From Cornus controversa (lineage: Eukaryota; Streptophyta; Magnoliopsida; Cornales; Cornaceae), in contig CM048850.1 of NCBI GenBank assembly GCA_026545225.1, positions 5,026,001 through 5,090,000 of the forward strand: a DNA stretch of 64,000 bases, in the 5' to 3' direction. Both the position numbers and the translations under genes were made by a program. The first letter of the stretch is position 1. Every line of letters starts with the position of its first letter. The notes beneath the pieces were generated by a model. The model had not been told where the DNA came from, searched no databases, and worked only from the letters and a program-made list of their open reading frames with translations. Positions 1 to 10,203 of the stretch are shown here, piece after piece.

Positions 1-874
1 ACAGAAACATATTTGCAAAGCCATTGGAGAACGGAGTCATACACGTAATTCAGAAAGATGATATCTTCTTCCTCAACAGTTGAAGCTTCTTCTTTTACCA
101 TGAGCGGCTAGTTCATCCACTAAGGTTTTGATGTAGCCCTAACAAAGCATCAATGGTTTGATTGTTTTAATTATTGGGGACCTTTATATACATGCATAGA
201 TTGTAATTCAGAGGATTCTTATTATAGAATTGAGCAATAAAAGTCTTGTAAATTCAGTTTCAATGATTTCTTATCTTGTCTTAGATATTTAGTTGTTGTT
301 ATTGAACTCAATTTCTCTTATTTTCTGTGATCATGAGAGAGATTATTACACAATGGTAATCATTGAATATATTGTTATGAGCTTTGATGGATTATGCCTA
401 GAGAAGATGAACCATACTGCACCCTAGATTAGAGTAGTTAGGTAGATGGCCCATGCCAATCGAAGATAGTCCATGGCTTAGCCTTAATCCTATGTTATCT
501 TCTTGACGGATGAGGGTGAGCTTGTAGCCACCGACACCACTTATGCATGATGTAATTCCCTATAGTTGACTCAATTGACCATTGATTGTGGAGTTAGTGG
601 TGAAGTCAAACACCCTAGATTTCTCTCCTATTATCTTCACTATCTTATTTACTTTGATTTATTTTATTTTCCTTTTTAATTAATTTAGTTTAAAAATCAG
701 AATTTTTTTCTTATAAATTTAATTAGAATTAATTCCGTATTCCAACTCATCAGATCATAATCCCTGAGGTACGATACCCCTTTCGATAGCCCTATTCTGC
801 AAGGAATTCGTTCTATTGCGAAGTGTGGATATTTTAATTGATATACTTTTTGAGTCACACTCACACACGAATCA
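1..874 (+). repeat. 5' LTR of Athila element A (left end outside window)
   Basis: This stretch is nearly identical to 8582-9456 with a few substitutions and small indels. Shared identity stops at CA (873-874 and 9455-9456), the expected LTR 3' terminus, and the primer binding site follows five bases later. The first ~86 bases encode the same integrase C-terminus (ending FFLNS and a stop) as 8587-8664. The start of the repeat is not visible. Confidence 0.8.
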
Positions 875-879
875 ATTTT

Positions 880-898
880 TGGCGCCGTTGCCGGGGAT
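880..898 (+). other. Primer binding site, tRNA-Asp type (element A)
   Basis: TGGCGCCGTTGCCGGGGAT lies just after the LTR end. It matches the tRNA-Asp primer binding site widely used by Athila and Tat elements. The same motif appears degenerate at 41812-41830 and intact at 61003-61020, both on the minus strand. Confidence 0.85.
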
Positions 899-1019
899 TA
901 TCTATTTGATTGATTGGATTTTACAGAATTAGTTTTAATTGGATTTTTAGTTTAGGAAATTTTTATATATTTTTTTTAATTTTGTTTTTGTTTTCTTTTC
1001 AGGTGCTTTTGGCTAATAT

Positions 1020-2603
1020 ATGCAAGGTCGTCGCTCTGTAGCTAATCCTTTGATACCTCTTGATCCTGAGCCTGAACGTACTCTTAGATAACAGAGGAAC
1101 ATCCCTGTTGATACCATTGTGCAAGAGGAAGAAATAATTGCAGACATGGCAGAAGAGAGGAATAACAACATTGTTCCTAATGCTGACGGAGAAAGAGCTA
1201 GATTGCTGAGGGACTACTATGTTCCTGAGACATATACCTCACCAGCAGGTTTTCAATTGCCTAATGTCACAGCACAGAATTATGAGATCAAGTCCAACAT
1301 TATTCAGATGCTACCATCTTATTTTGGGCTGACTCAAGAAGACCCTTACAAGCATCTGGATGACTTCATTGAAGTGTGCTCAACTACAAAAATTCACAAC
1401 TTCTCTGAAGATGCTTTCAGAATGAGACTTTTTCCATTCTCTCTGAAAGACAAAGCAAAGTATTGGTTCAATTCTCTACCGGCTGGTTCTATCACGACTT
1501 GGACTCAGATGCAACATGAGTTTCTCAAGAAGTATTTCCCGATAGGGAAGACCAATCAGTTCAGTCGTGCTATCACTGGTTTCTCTCAACATGAGGGGGA
1601 ACAATTTTATGAGACATGGGAAAGATTCAAGGACCTTCTTAGGAAGTGTCCCCATCATCAAGTTCCTAAGTGGCAACTAGTGTAGAGTTTTCATGAAGGG
1701 CTGACAGAAGCCAACAGACAGATGGTTGATGCGTCGTGTGGAGGTACTTTTATGTTGAAGAGTGAAGAAGAGGCATGGACCTTATTTGAAAATCTTAGTG
1801 ACAACTCTCTACAACATGTGTCCTCTACTCGTTCTAGCAAACCTGCCACTACAAGGAAGACTGATAGGATTTTTGAGGTTGGTGCTTCAGAAGCTATGCC
1901 AACTGATATTGATTTAATTGCACAGAAGGTGGTAGCAATTATGGCTGCCAATCAAACTCCTTCTGCTTCAAATTCTTCATTGTTAGGCCCTTGTGAATTT
2001 TGCTCTAGTCCTATGCATAATGTGAGCAATTGTCCTTCGGTGGGGCAATTTTCTGATATTCAACATGAGCAAGTTCAAGCTACTTTCACTGGACCAATGA
2101 ATCCTCCACGAGGTAATACTTACAATCCCACATGGAGGAATTATCCTGGTTTTTCTTACAGTAACCAAGGGGCAGCAATGCAACCATCATATCAACCTAG
2201 GACTTTTGTGCCTCAACAGTAATATCAAACACAAAGTCCTATGGCCCAAAGAATTTCTGCTATTGAAGACAAGCTGACTTTTACCTTGTCTAAATTTGAC
2301 AAGCTTGATTCTCTTATAGAGACAGTGCAAGCTACTGCAGCAACAGTACAATCTACAGTTCAGCTAGTGCACTCGCATTCTCAATCCATTTCCAAACTGG
2401 AATCTCAGTTTGGACAGCTTGCTACTTCACTGAGTAGAATAGAAGAAGGGAAGCTCCCTAGTCAACCAATTGCTAATCTAAGAGGGATGCAAGCTTCCAC
2501 AAGCAACCCACACCATGACCAAGTTCAAGCCATTACCACTTTGAGAAGTGGGAAAATAATTGATAATAAGGTAGGTGAGAGAAGAAAGAAGAAGAAAAAG
2601 TGA
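1020..2603 (+). pseudogene. Athila gag, three premature stops (element A)
   Basis: The nucleocapsid/capsid precursor reads in one frame from ATG 1020 (MQGRRSVANP) to a stop at 2601-2603. The tool-independent reading shows a retrotransposon gag domain (about 1200-1730, motifs DPYKHLDDF and FLKKYFPIGK). A CX2CX4HX4C zinc knuckle (CEFC...H...C, about 1990-2035) and a heptad-rich tail (2240-2450) follow. In-frame stops lie at 1089-1091, 1683-1685 and 2220-2222. Each sits where relatives have glutamine, so CAA or CAG became TAA or TAG. The next ORF begins in another frame at 2600, whereas gag and pol normally run on. The protein would package element RNA in cytoplasmic particles, but this copy is dead. 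Confidence 0.85.
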
Positions 2604-3830
2604 CCACAAGTCCAAGTGCTGAAATTCCTTATGAGCCCAAGGTTCCTTTCCCACAACGTTTCCTAGAAGTATCTAAATTGGGGAAGCAAGGGGATAAGCT
2701 GCATGACATGATGGAGGTATTTCGCCAAGTGAAGATTAATTTGCCACTCCTTGATGCCATCAAGCAAATTCCTCCTTATGCAAAATTTTTGAAGGACTTG
2801 TGCACTCAGAAAAGGCGTTCTAAAAGCCATGTGCCAAAGAAAGTGATGCTACCACAACAAGTAAGTTCAATAATTCAGCAGTGTACTCCTCCCAAGTACA
2901 AAGATCCTGGTGCTCCAACTATCTCATGCATTATTGGGGAGCACCATGTGGATAAAGCTCTTCTTGATTTGGGTGCAAGTGTGAATTTGCTACCCTATTC
3001 AGTCTACTTACAATTGGGCTTGGGAGAATTGAAGCCTACCTCGGTGGTATTACAATTTGCAGATAGATCAACAAAGCAAACCCAAGGAATCATAGAAGAT
3101 GTGCTCATTAAAGTGGACAAGTTCTACTTTCCTATTGATTTCATTGTACTTGACAGTGAGCCGGTTCACAATCCGAAGAGGCACATTCCAGTGATCCTTG
3201 GTCGACCTTTCTTAGCTACTGCTGATGCTTGCATAAACTGTAGGTCAGGGATCATGGATATTTCATTCGGCAATATGAAGGTTAAACTTAATATTTTCAA
3301 TGCTGTTGAGAATCCTCCAGATCAGACTGATGTTTTCTTCATGGACTCTGAAGATGTGATTGAATCTACAAATAAAATAAGGGTGCAAGAAGAACAGAAG
3401 GAAAAGAAGGTGTTTAAAGATCAAATTTCTACCATGATGGTAACTTCTGTATGCACTTCACTTTCCAAAACACTTCAGAGGGAGAAATTGTTTGGAGTTT
3501 CCGACAACTCCAAACCATGGTATGCAGATATTGTGAACTATTTAGCCACGGGAAAATTGCCAAGAGACTGGACCAAGCGAGAACGTGATCGATTCTTCTC
3601 TAAAGTTCATCATTACTTTTGGGAGGATCCAGAGTTATTTAAATATTGTCCAGATCAGATTATTCGACGATGTGTCCCAGACCATGAGTTTCAAGATATT
3701 CTCAAGTTCTGCCATTCATTGACATGTGGAGGCCACTTCAGTGCAAGAAAGACAGCAGCAAAGGTACTTCAATGTGGATTCTTTTTGGCCTTCTTTGTTT
3801 CACGATGCATATGTTTTCTGTAAGACTTGT
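2600..3830 (+). pseudogene. Pol part 1: protease fused in frame to integrase N-terminus, RT and RNase H missing
   Basis: A continuous 407-codon frame. The first third is the gag-protease linker (VKINLPLLDAIKQIPPYAKF). The protease follows, with the Athila-style DLGAS active-site motif at 2966-2980 and ILGRPFLATADA downstream. Sequence then jumps at about 3440-3510 directly to the region that in relatives follows RNase H (PWYADIVNYLATGKLP) and to the integrase zinc-finger histidines (CHSLTCGGHFS). Thus about 1.5 kb of RT and RNase H is absent but the frame is kept. One extra T in the run near 3782-3786 shifts the frame just before a solo LTR interrupts the zinc finger after CKTC at 3830. The integrase resumes at 7723. 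Confidence 0.8.
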
Positions 3831-6800
3831 TGTCACGCCCCGATTCCCGAGGCCCGGAAACCGGGGTGTGAACCCCGTGAGATCACCCTCACGACATAAC
3901 CTCCACCTGATCATACAATTCAATTTCCTATTATTTTTACGAAAATCGGGCATGACCCATTCTAAATAATCAGCTCCTGGCATATTACACCTGCTTTACA
4001 ATTCATATGGACACTTCTGGGCACGTGTCCCCCCAGCATTTATATCTAACAATAAACATGGACACTTCTGGGCCCGTGTCCCCCCAATATTTCTACAACA
4101 TGCATAAACAATCATAAATATACATGCCTCAGTCCTTGAATATCCGTATTAAATACATACATCACATGAATAAATACAATTGAAGGAACTGAATCAATAT
4201 AAATCGCTTTATACATTTAATCCAAATGTAAAGCATCTATCTATCCACTATCCTGGATATACACTAGGTTCTAAAGAATCTAGATACTACCTCTGCAACC
4301 GGTGCTGTCAGTCCCCTAACTAACTCCAAAACCAGCAATACCTGCAAAACCTGGGAGGGGGTGAGCTCAAAGGCCCAACAAGGTATGTAGAACCATACTA
4401 TCACTGCTGCAGCAGGTCGATCCTCACATATTCTCAAAAATATACTTATGCACTTAAATATATCACAATATTTAAGACCATGCCCCACCTAGCATGCATG
4501 AACCAATGATGTATATGGCTACTCTAGCATATGTGAACATACAAAACCCACTACACATGATTTTTGAAATCATTCTCAACATGCTTGAAAGCAGTAAACA
4601 TTCAGCACCAATATGTATATAGAACATATATATATCAACACATTTACATAAACAATGTAAATCAACTATTACATCTCCTACTCGTCAAGTAGCAATCCCA
4701 AATGCAATGAAGATGCATTTAAACAGGAAAACATGCTTAACAGATAAACACATAAGCATAAATATATTTTTCACCTTCCACGGTCATGATCCGATACATA
4801 GGACAAGCATCAAAGCTTGCACATACTCTCACTCTCGGTCCTCATCCGATACCCCACATGATTGGCCCGCTCCGAGGATCATGTGACCTATGACAACTCC
4901 AATAACCATCCTATGACCTTGACCTACTCCGCCAACGTCATACTTCCGGGGCAATATTTTGGTTTGCCCATTGGTGATTAGACCATATCAGCACCGTCAC
5001 CAATTATTTGTCTACTCAAGGTGATTAGACCATATCAGCACCGTCACCGAGTATTGGGTAACTCGAAGTGGTTAGACCATATCAGCACCGCCACTGAGCT
5101 TATTTTGACTCAAGATGATTAGACCATATCAGCACCGTCACCGAGTCTTAGATGGTTCAAGGTGGTTAGACCATATCAGCACCGCCACCGAGTATTTACC
5201 TACTCCAAGGTGGATAGACCACTGTCACCGAGTATTTACCTACTCCAAGGTGACATATCCGCTCCAACACCCTCACCGTGACCGAGTATTGACCTACTCT
5301 GGGTGATTTAACCACACTTCCCCGTTTCCTCACAACGGCCCCATATATGCATTTCAAACATATAAACGCTAAGCATTCAATTTTGTGCTTCACAATGTAC
5401 AAGCTAGTTTTAAGAAAACATAGTGTACATTTCGTCTCCGCATAACCACACACATAATTACCTATACATGTAAACCCACGTACAATCACGTATGTGTCAT
5501 TTCCCTCCTATACATGCAATATGGATGCATATATACATAGCATAGTACTTTCATGCTTCTACCCATGCTTATGAATACTAAAAAGAAGTATCTAACATGT
5601 TTCTCATCACATTCCAACACATATATGTTCAATACCTGCATAATACGTCATATATGCCAACAACTCAACCTAGCACATTTTTATCATGCTAGTATCAATG
5701 CACACATTCGATATATATAAATAAAGCCAGCATGCATCTCATATTCACATTCTCACATATAATCACATATATGTCCAATCCTGCATATAAGTCCTATATG
5801 CACGTATACTAGCATACATACAGTCATGCTCTCATTCAATGCATGTATTCACTACAAGTGGCTAACATGCATTCCAATCACCATATATATATACACATAT
5901 ATATTACATCACCCACATATGTATCAAGAACATATAAAACACTTAGCACATTTCATGCTTTTCAAATGCTCGCCAAAAGTTATATTCAACTTAGTATGCA
6001 TTTCTACCACTGCAACCATACATATATATAATCACATACCTATATATACTTCCTGAACACCATGCATAAGAACCACATATGCATACAAGACAACACAGAG
6101 CTAAACAAGTATTATTTAGCATGCTTTACATAAACTTTAATCTATACATACATGCATATCACAATGCAATCAGGCGATTAATCTAACATGTTATCGCTTC
6201 CCAAACCCACACATACATATATATATACACACGCATATATATCCTCTCATATCCCATGTATGCACAACATCCACCTATACCCACATATATATAAGTACCT
6301 ACATATATATGTATAGACACATACCACATATGATTAAATTGAAACATATGTAAATTACTCAACATACATAAAATATCTGTAATGAGATAGAGGCAAGAAT
6401 CAACTTGCCTTAAGTCCTGTTCCCAACCGGTCCGTGCCTGCAAAACGGCCTATTTCCAAGTCCGATCCAGTCCTGTGTCGAAGTCCACAAGAGCAACTCC
6501 ATTGGACCAATTCGTTTCCTTTTCAAATTTCACGCTTGGCCCAATTCATGTCGTGGTCCAATCCCCATCATAACCCATCATCCAAATATATATATAAACA
6601 TATATATCTTCACTACTAACTGTCCACACACACCACCGAAGCAGTGAACAACCCGTCACCTCCACCACCGCAGACAGCCATCATGGAAGTCGAAACCGTG
6701 AGCTTCTCCATGCCTAACCCCATGCTACTCGAAGCTGCCACAAGAAAGACCTGCTTTCTCACCAATTCACCGTGGCACCCAACACCGTGAGCACCCCAGC

Positions 6801-7717
6801 CGCGAGTCACAGCCGAGCTCCACCACCACCTTCCTCAGCCTCAACCATGGCTGCCCATGCAGTTGTGATTACCAAACCCACCCATAACAAGCTGTCCAAA
6901 CACTCCTCAAAGTCGAACCCAACTACGAGCACCTCAATTGAACCCAGTCACAACTACCGGCCAAACAGTCCCCAAATCGGGCCACTTCCGGCCACCACAC
7001 AACCCAGCCGCGAGCCACCCTCCTCGGCACAGTCACCACCTGCACAACCACCGTGAGCCAAAACCCCTGCCGAGAACTACTACCGCCGCCGTGAACCGAG
7101 TCCATCACCGACGAACCCCGAAACCCCCTTCGCGAGCGGCCCAACTGCGAACACCCCCCACTCGCGGCCAGCAACCTGCACCCAGCCGCCGCCGTCGCCG
7201 TCAGCCGCTGCCGCCCAGGCGAAGCTGGTCGGCCATCGCCGTCGGCGCCTCTTCTCCCGATCTCGGCCTCTCTCTCTCCCCGATCTCGGTTCCTCTCTTC
7301 TTCCTTTTTTTCTTTTTCTTTCTTTTTTCTCTTTCTTTTCTTTTTCTTTCTTCTTTTCTTTTCCTCCAGCCGACCCACTTGGGTCTTTTATCTTCTCATC
7401 ACTCTTTTGGTCCACATATTACTCATATATAAATATATATATATGATATATGCTACACAATACATATAATTATGCATGTGCACCCACACTTCTTCATATT
7501 TGCATAAAAGCCCACCATATATTTATAATTAAATATAAATATAGGTACTATGTATATACATATATATATTTAGATATACATATACATATACATACGCCTT
7601 CCACTTGTATGGAAACATAAATGTCCACACCCTTTCCGGAATTTAATTAATCCGAAAAAAAAAATCAATCCGGCCCAAAATCGCTCGGAACCGGTCAAAA
7701 TAATTCCGGTCCTTACA
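3831..7717 (-). mobile_element. Solo LTR, Tekay/Del type, 3.9 kb, TSD CTTGT
   Basis: Begins TGTCACGCCC and ends CCTTACA on the plus strand, and is flanked by perfect CTTGT duplications (3826-3830, 7718-7722). Read on the minus strand it starts TGTAAGGACCGG and ends with TGACA, the form of Del/Tekay chromovirus LTRs. There is no primer binding site or coding region between its ends, so it is a solo LTR left by recombination between two LTRs. It splits the integrase HHCC finger of element A between CKTC and DRC. Related LTR sequence lies at 26986-29753 (plus) and 29891-30839 (minus). The proline- and histidine-rich open frames near 6772-7432 are not convincing genes. Confidence 0.88.
4972..5320. 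repeat. Tandem repeat, about seven copies of a ~47-bp unit inside the solo LTR
   Basis: Units begin near GGTGATTAGACCATATCAGC and continue with a CACCG(T/C)CACCGAGTA core and a CTACTC-like spacer. About seven copies are seen. The last two are shortened or diverged (TGGATAGACCACTGTCACCG, then a CCGCTCCAACACC variant). The related plus-strand LTR at 28150-28450 shows a loose, non-tandem version of the same stretch. Confidence 0.75.
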
Positions 7718-8664
7718 CTTGTGATCGGTGTCAAAGATTGGGTTCAATGTCGAGGCGTGATATGATGCCAATGAGCCCCATTCTGGTGGTGGAGATTTTT
7801 GATGTTTGGGGAATTGATTTTATGGGACCTTTTCCACCTTCTTTTGGCTACGAATACATTCTGGTTGGTGTGGATTATGTTTCCAAATGGGTGGAGGCCA
7901 TTGCAACTCGAACCAATGATCACAAAGTGGTAATCAAGTTCATGCATAAGAATATTCTTAGTCGATTCGGAATTCCTCGAGCCCTGATCAGTGATGGTGG
8001 TTCTCATTTTTGCAATAAATTATTGAGAGGTTTGCTTGCTAAATATTCAGTGACACATAAGGTGGCGACGCCTTATCATCCTCAGACAAGTGGGCAAGTA
8101 GAGCTGTCCAATCGAGAAATTAAGCATGTTCTCGAAAAGACAGTGAGACCGGATAGAAGAGAATGGTCATTGCGATTGAGTGAAGCACTATGGGCATATC
8201 GAACTGCTTACAAGACCCCTATTGGTATGTCACCATATCGGTTGGTGTATGGGAAAGCATGTCATCTTTCAGTAGAGATTGAGCACAAGGCACTCTGGGC
8301 GATTCAAAAATTCAATTTCGATGCAAAAAGAGCTGGGGAAGAGAGGAAGTTGCAATTGAACGAATTAGAAGAGTTTAGACGTGATGCTTATGAAAGTTCA
8401 TGAATTTATAAAGAGAGGAAAAAAGCATTTCATGATCGACATATCTCACGAAAGTCCTTCTCTCCAGGTGATAAAGTGTGGCTCTTCAATTCCAAGCTTC
8501 GGTTGTTTCCCGAAAAATTGCGTTCAAGGTGGGATGGACCATTCCAAGTGATTTTGGTTTTTCCTCATGGGGCTGTGGAAATTCGAAGCATATTTGCAGA
8601 GCCATTGGAAAACGGAGTCATACACGTAATTCAGAAAGATGATGTCTTCTTCCTCAACAGTTGA
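7718..8664 (+). pseudogene. Pol part 2: Athila integrase core and C-terminus (element A)
   Basis: Continues the integrase interrupted at 3830, completing the HHCC finger (DRCQ at the start). The catalytic core is visible as [16 protein letters not shown] and GQVELSNRE, with 35 residues between the second Asp and the Glu, the retroviral D,D-35-E spacing. The RNase-H-fold core is followed by [20 protein letters not shown] at 8401-8403 breaks the frame before [11 protein letters not shown], where relatives have Arg or Lys, so CGA to TGA is likely. The frame then runs to a stop at 8662-8664. The last ~25 codons are repeated at 5-82, in the left LTR copy. Confidence 0.85.
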
Positions 8665-9456
8665 AGCTTCTTCTTCTACCATGAGCGGCTAGTTCATCCA
8701 CTAGGGTTTTGATGTAGCCCTAACAAAGCATCAATGGTTTGATTGTTTTAATTATTGGGGACCTTTATATACATGCATAGATTGTGTAATTCAGAGGATT
8801 CTTATTATAGAATTGAGCAATAAAAGTCTTGTAAATTCAGTTTCAATGATTTCTTATCTTGTCTTAGATATTTAGTTGTTGTTATTGAACTCAATTTCTC
8901 TTATTTTCTGTGATCATGAGAGAGATTATTACACAATGGTAATCACTGAATATATTGTTATGAGCTTTGATGGATTATGCCTAGAGAAGATGAACCATAC
9001 TGCACCCTAGATTAGAGTAGTTAGGTAGATGGCCCATGCCAATCGAAGATAGTCCATGGCTTAGCCTTAATCATATGTTATCTTCTTGACGGATGAAGGT
9101 GAGCTTGTAGCCACCGACACCACTTATGCATGATGTAATTCCCTATAGTTGACTCAATTGACCATTGATTGTGGAGTTAGTGGTGAGTCAAACACCCTAG
9201 ATTTCTCTCCTATTATCTTCACTATTTTATTTACTTTGATTTATTTTATTTTCCTTTTTAATTAATTTAGTTTAAAAATCAGAATTCTTTTCTTATAAAT
9301 TTAATTAGAATTAATTCCGTATTCCAACTCATCAGATCATAATCCCCGAGGTACGATACCCCTTTCGATAGCCCTATTCTGCAAAGAATTCGTTCTATTG
9401 CGAAGTGTGGAAATTTTAATTGATATACTTTTTGAGTCACACTCACACACAAATCA
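8582..9456 (+). repeat. 3' LTR copy of element A (homology begins inside the pol end)
   Basis: Matches 1-874 to the CA at 9455-9456, after which the sequences diverge (CTCAGCC here, the primer binding site there). No polypurine tract or non-coding spacer is visible between pol and this repeat. That is unusual, because Athila elements normally have a long 3' region after integrase. The true LTR start cannot be fixed without sequence left of base 1. Confidence 0.75.
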
Positions 9457-9851
9457 CTCAGCCACGTCAAATGACTAAAATACTCCTCATCACCTAACGT
9501 ACCTTCCCGACCTCCGTTTTGGATTTTGAAAACTCCTACGGTCTCAAAATTAATTTCTTATGTCTTTAAACATTTTTTTAACCCATCTTTAAACATTTCA
9601 ACTGGTCAAAAACCAAAATAAAATTTTTAAAAAGAATATTTAGTTTTTTGGGACCACCCGACCCATGTCCTGGACCCCGCCAACCTGAAAATCGCAAATT
9701 GAGTCAAATAACTTCAAAATTTTCCTGGACCTCTAACCAAGTCCCCAAACATGCATTTCACATTTAAAACATGCATACTATCTTTGAAAATCATTTAAAA
9801 TCATAAATGATTAAGAAAAGAAAATCGGCCAAAATGGTCACAGTCTTTACA
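9457..9851 (-). mobile_element. 5' part of a Del-type LTR, interrupted by element A
   Basis: On the minus strand this starts TGTAAAGACTGTGACCATTTT at 9851, close to TGTAGAGACCGTGACCAATTTT at 26986. It later shares GGGAAGGTACGTTA with the stretch near 27310. It is therefore an LTR of the same broad family, lying beneath element A. The rest of it should lie left of the window. Confidence 0.6.
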
Positions 9852-10164
9852 AGCTCTGCTGATCTGAAACTGAAGTTCTATTTTTTTTATTTTTATGGTT
9901 AGTGGCAAAAGATAAAGACAAGTAAATGAAATGAATAACTGATTTACTAGAGATAGAGAAGGAACTTAGGGTTCCTGTTTTGCTATGGTCCTACACATGA
10001 TCCAACGTTATTTAAAGGAAAGATACATTAATTGAAAAAGAAATTGTATTTACTTGATACTTCAGGAATGGAAATACAACATAATAGATGTGCTAAATAC
10101 GATAAAGTGATGCTGGAAAAGTAACCTACGACTACCGTTATCTAACTAAACTATAACTACCAAT
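9852..10164. other. Unassigned sequence between Del LTR remnant and LINE
   Basis: AT-rich sequence with no open frame of note and no repeat that I recognise. It ends with the first copy of the LINE target duplication (10165-10181). Confidence 0.4.
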
Positions 10165-10203
10165 GTCTAACGAATCTATTCTTTTATGGAATAGAGCAAG
10201 TCA

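Larger units (their letters stand above)
1..9456 (+). mobile_element. Athila-type Ty3/gypsy element A, RT-less, cut by window start
   Basis: Layout from left to right: LTR copy (1-874), tRNA-Asp-type primer binding site, gag, protease, integrase, LTR copy (8582-9456). Gag and integrase resemble Athila-lineage proteins. The region that should encode reverse transcriptase and RNase H is missing, so this copy could not have transposed by itself. A 3.9-kb solo LTR is inserted in the integrase. The element lies in a minus-strand Del-type LTR whose remnant continues from 9457. Its own target duplication cannot be tested because the left end is outside the window. The left LTR copy carries the last codons of pol, so the LTR either includes the pol end or the window cuts a tandem copy. 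Confidence 0.85.

Noticed and set aside
4972..5320. Possible array of regulatory sites or a coding repeat
   Set aside because: The unit length is not a multiple of three and stops occur in all frames. It is treated as an LTR tandem repeat.
6772..7432. Overlapping Pro/His/Arg-rich open frames on both strands
   Set aside because: They lie inside the solo LTR, are low complexity, overlap in several frames and show no domain. They reflect GC-rich LTR sequence.
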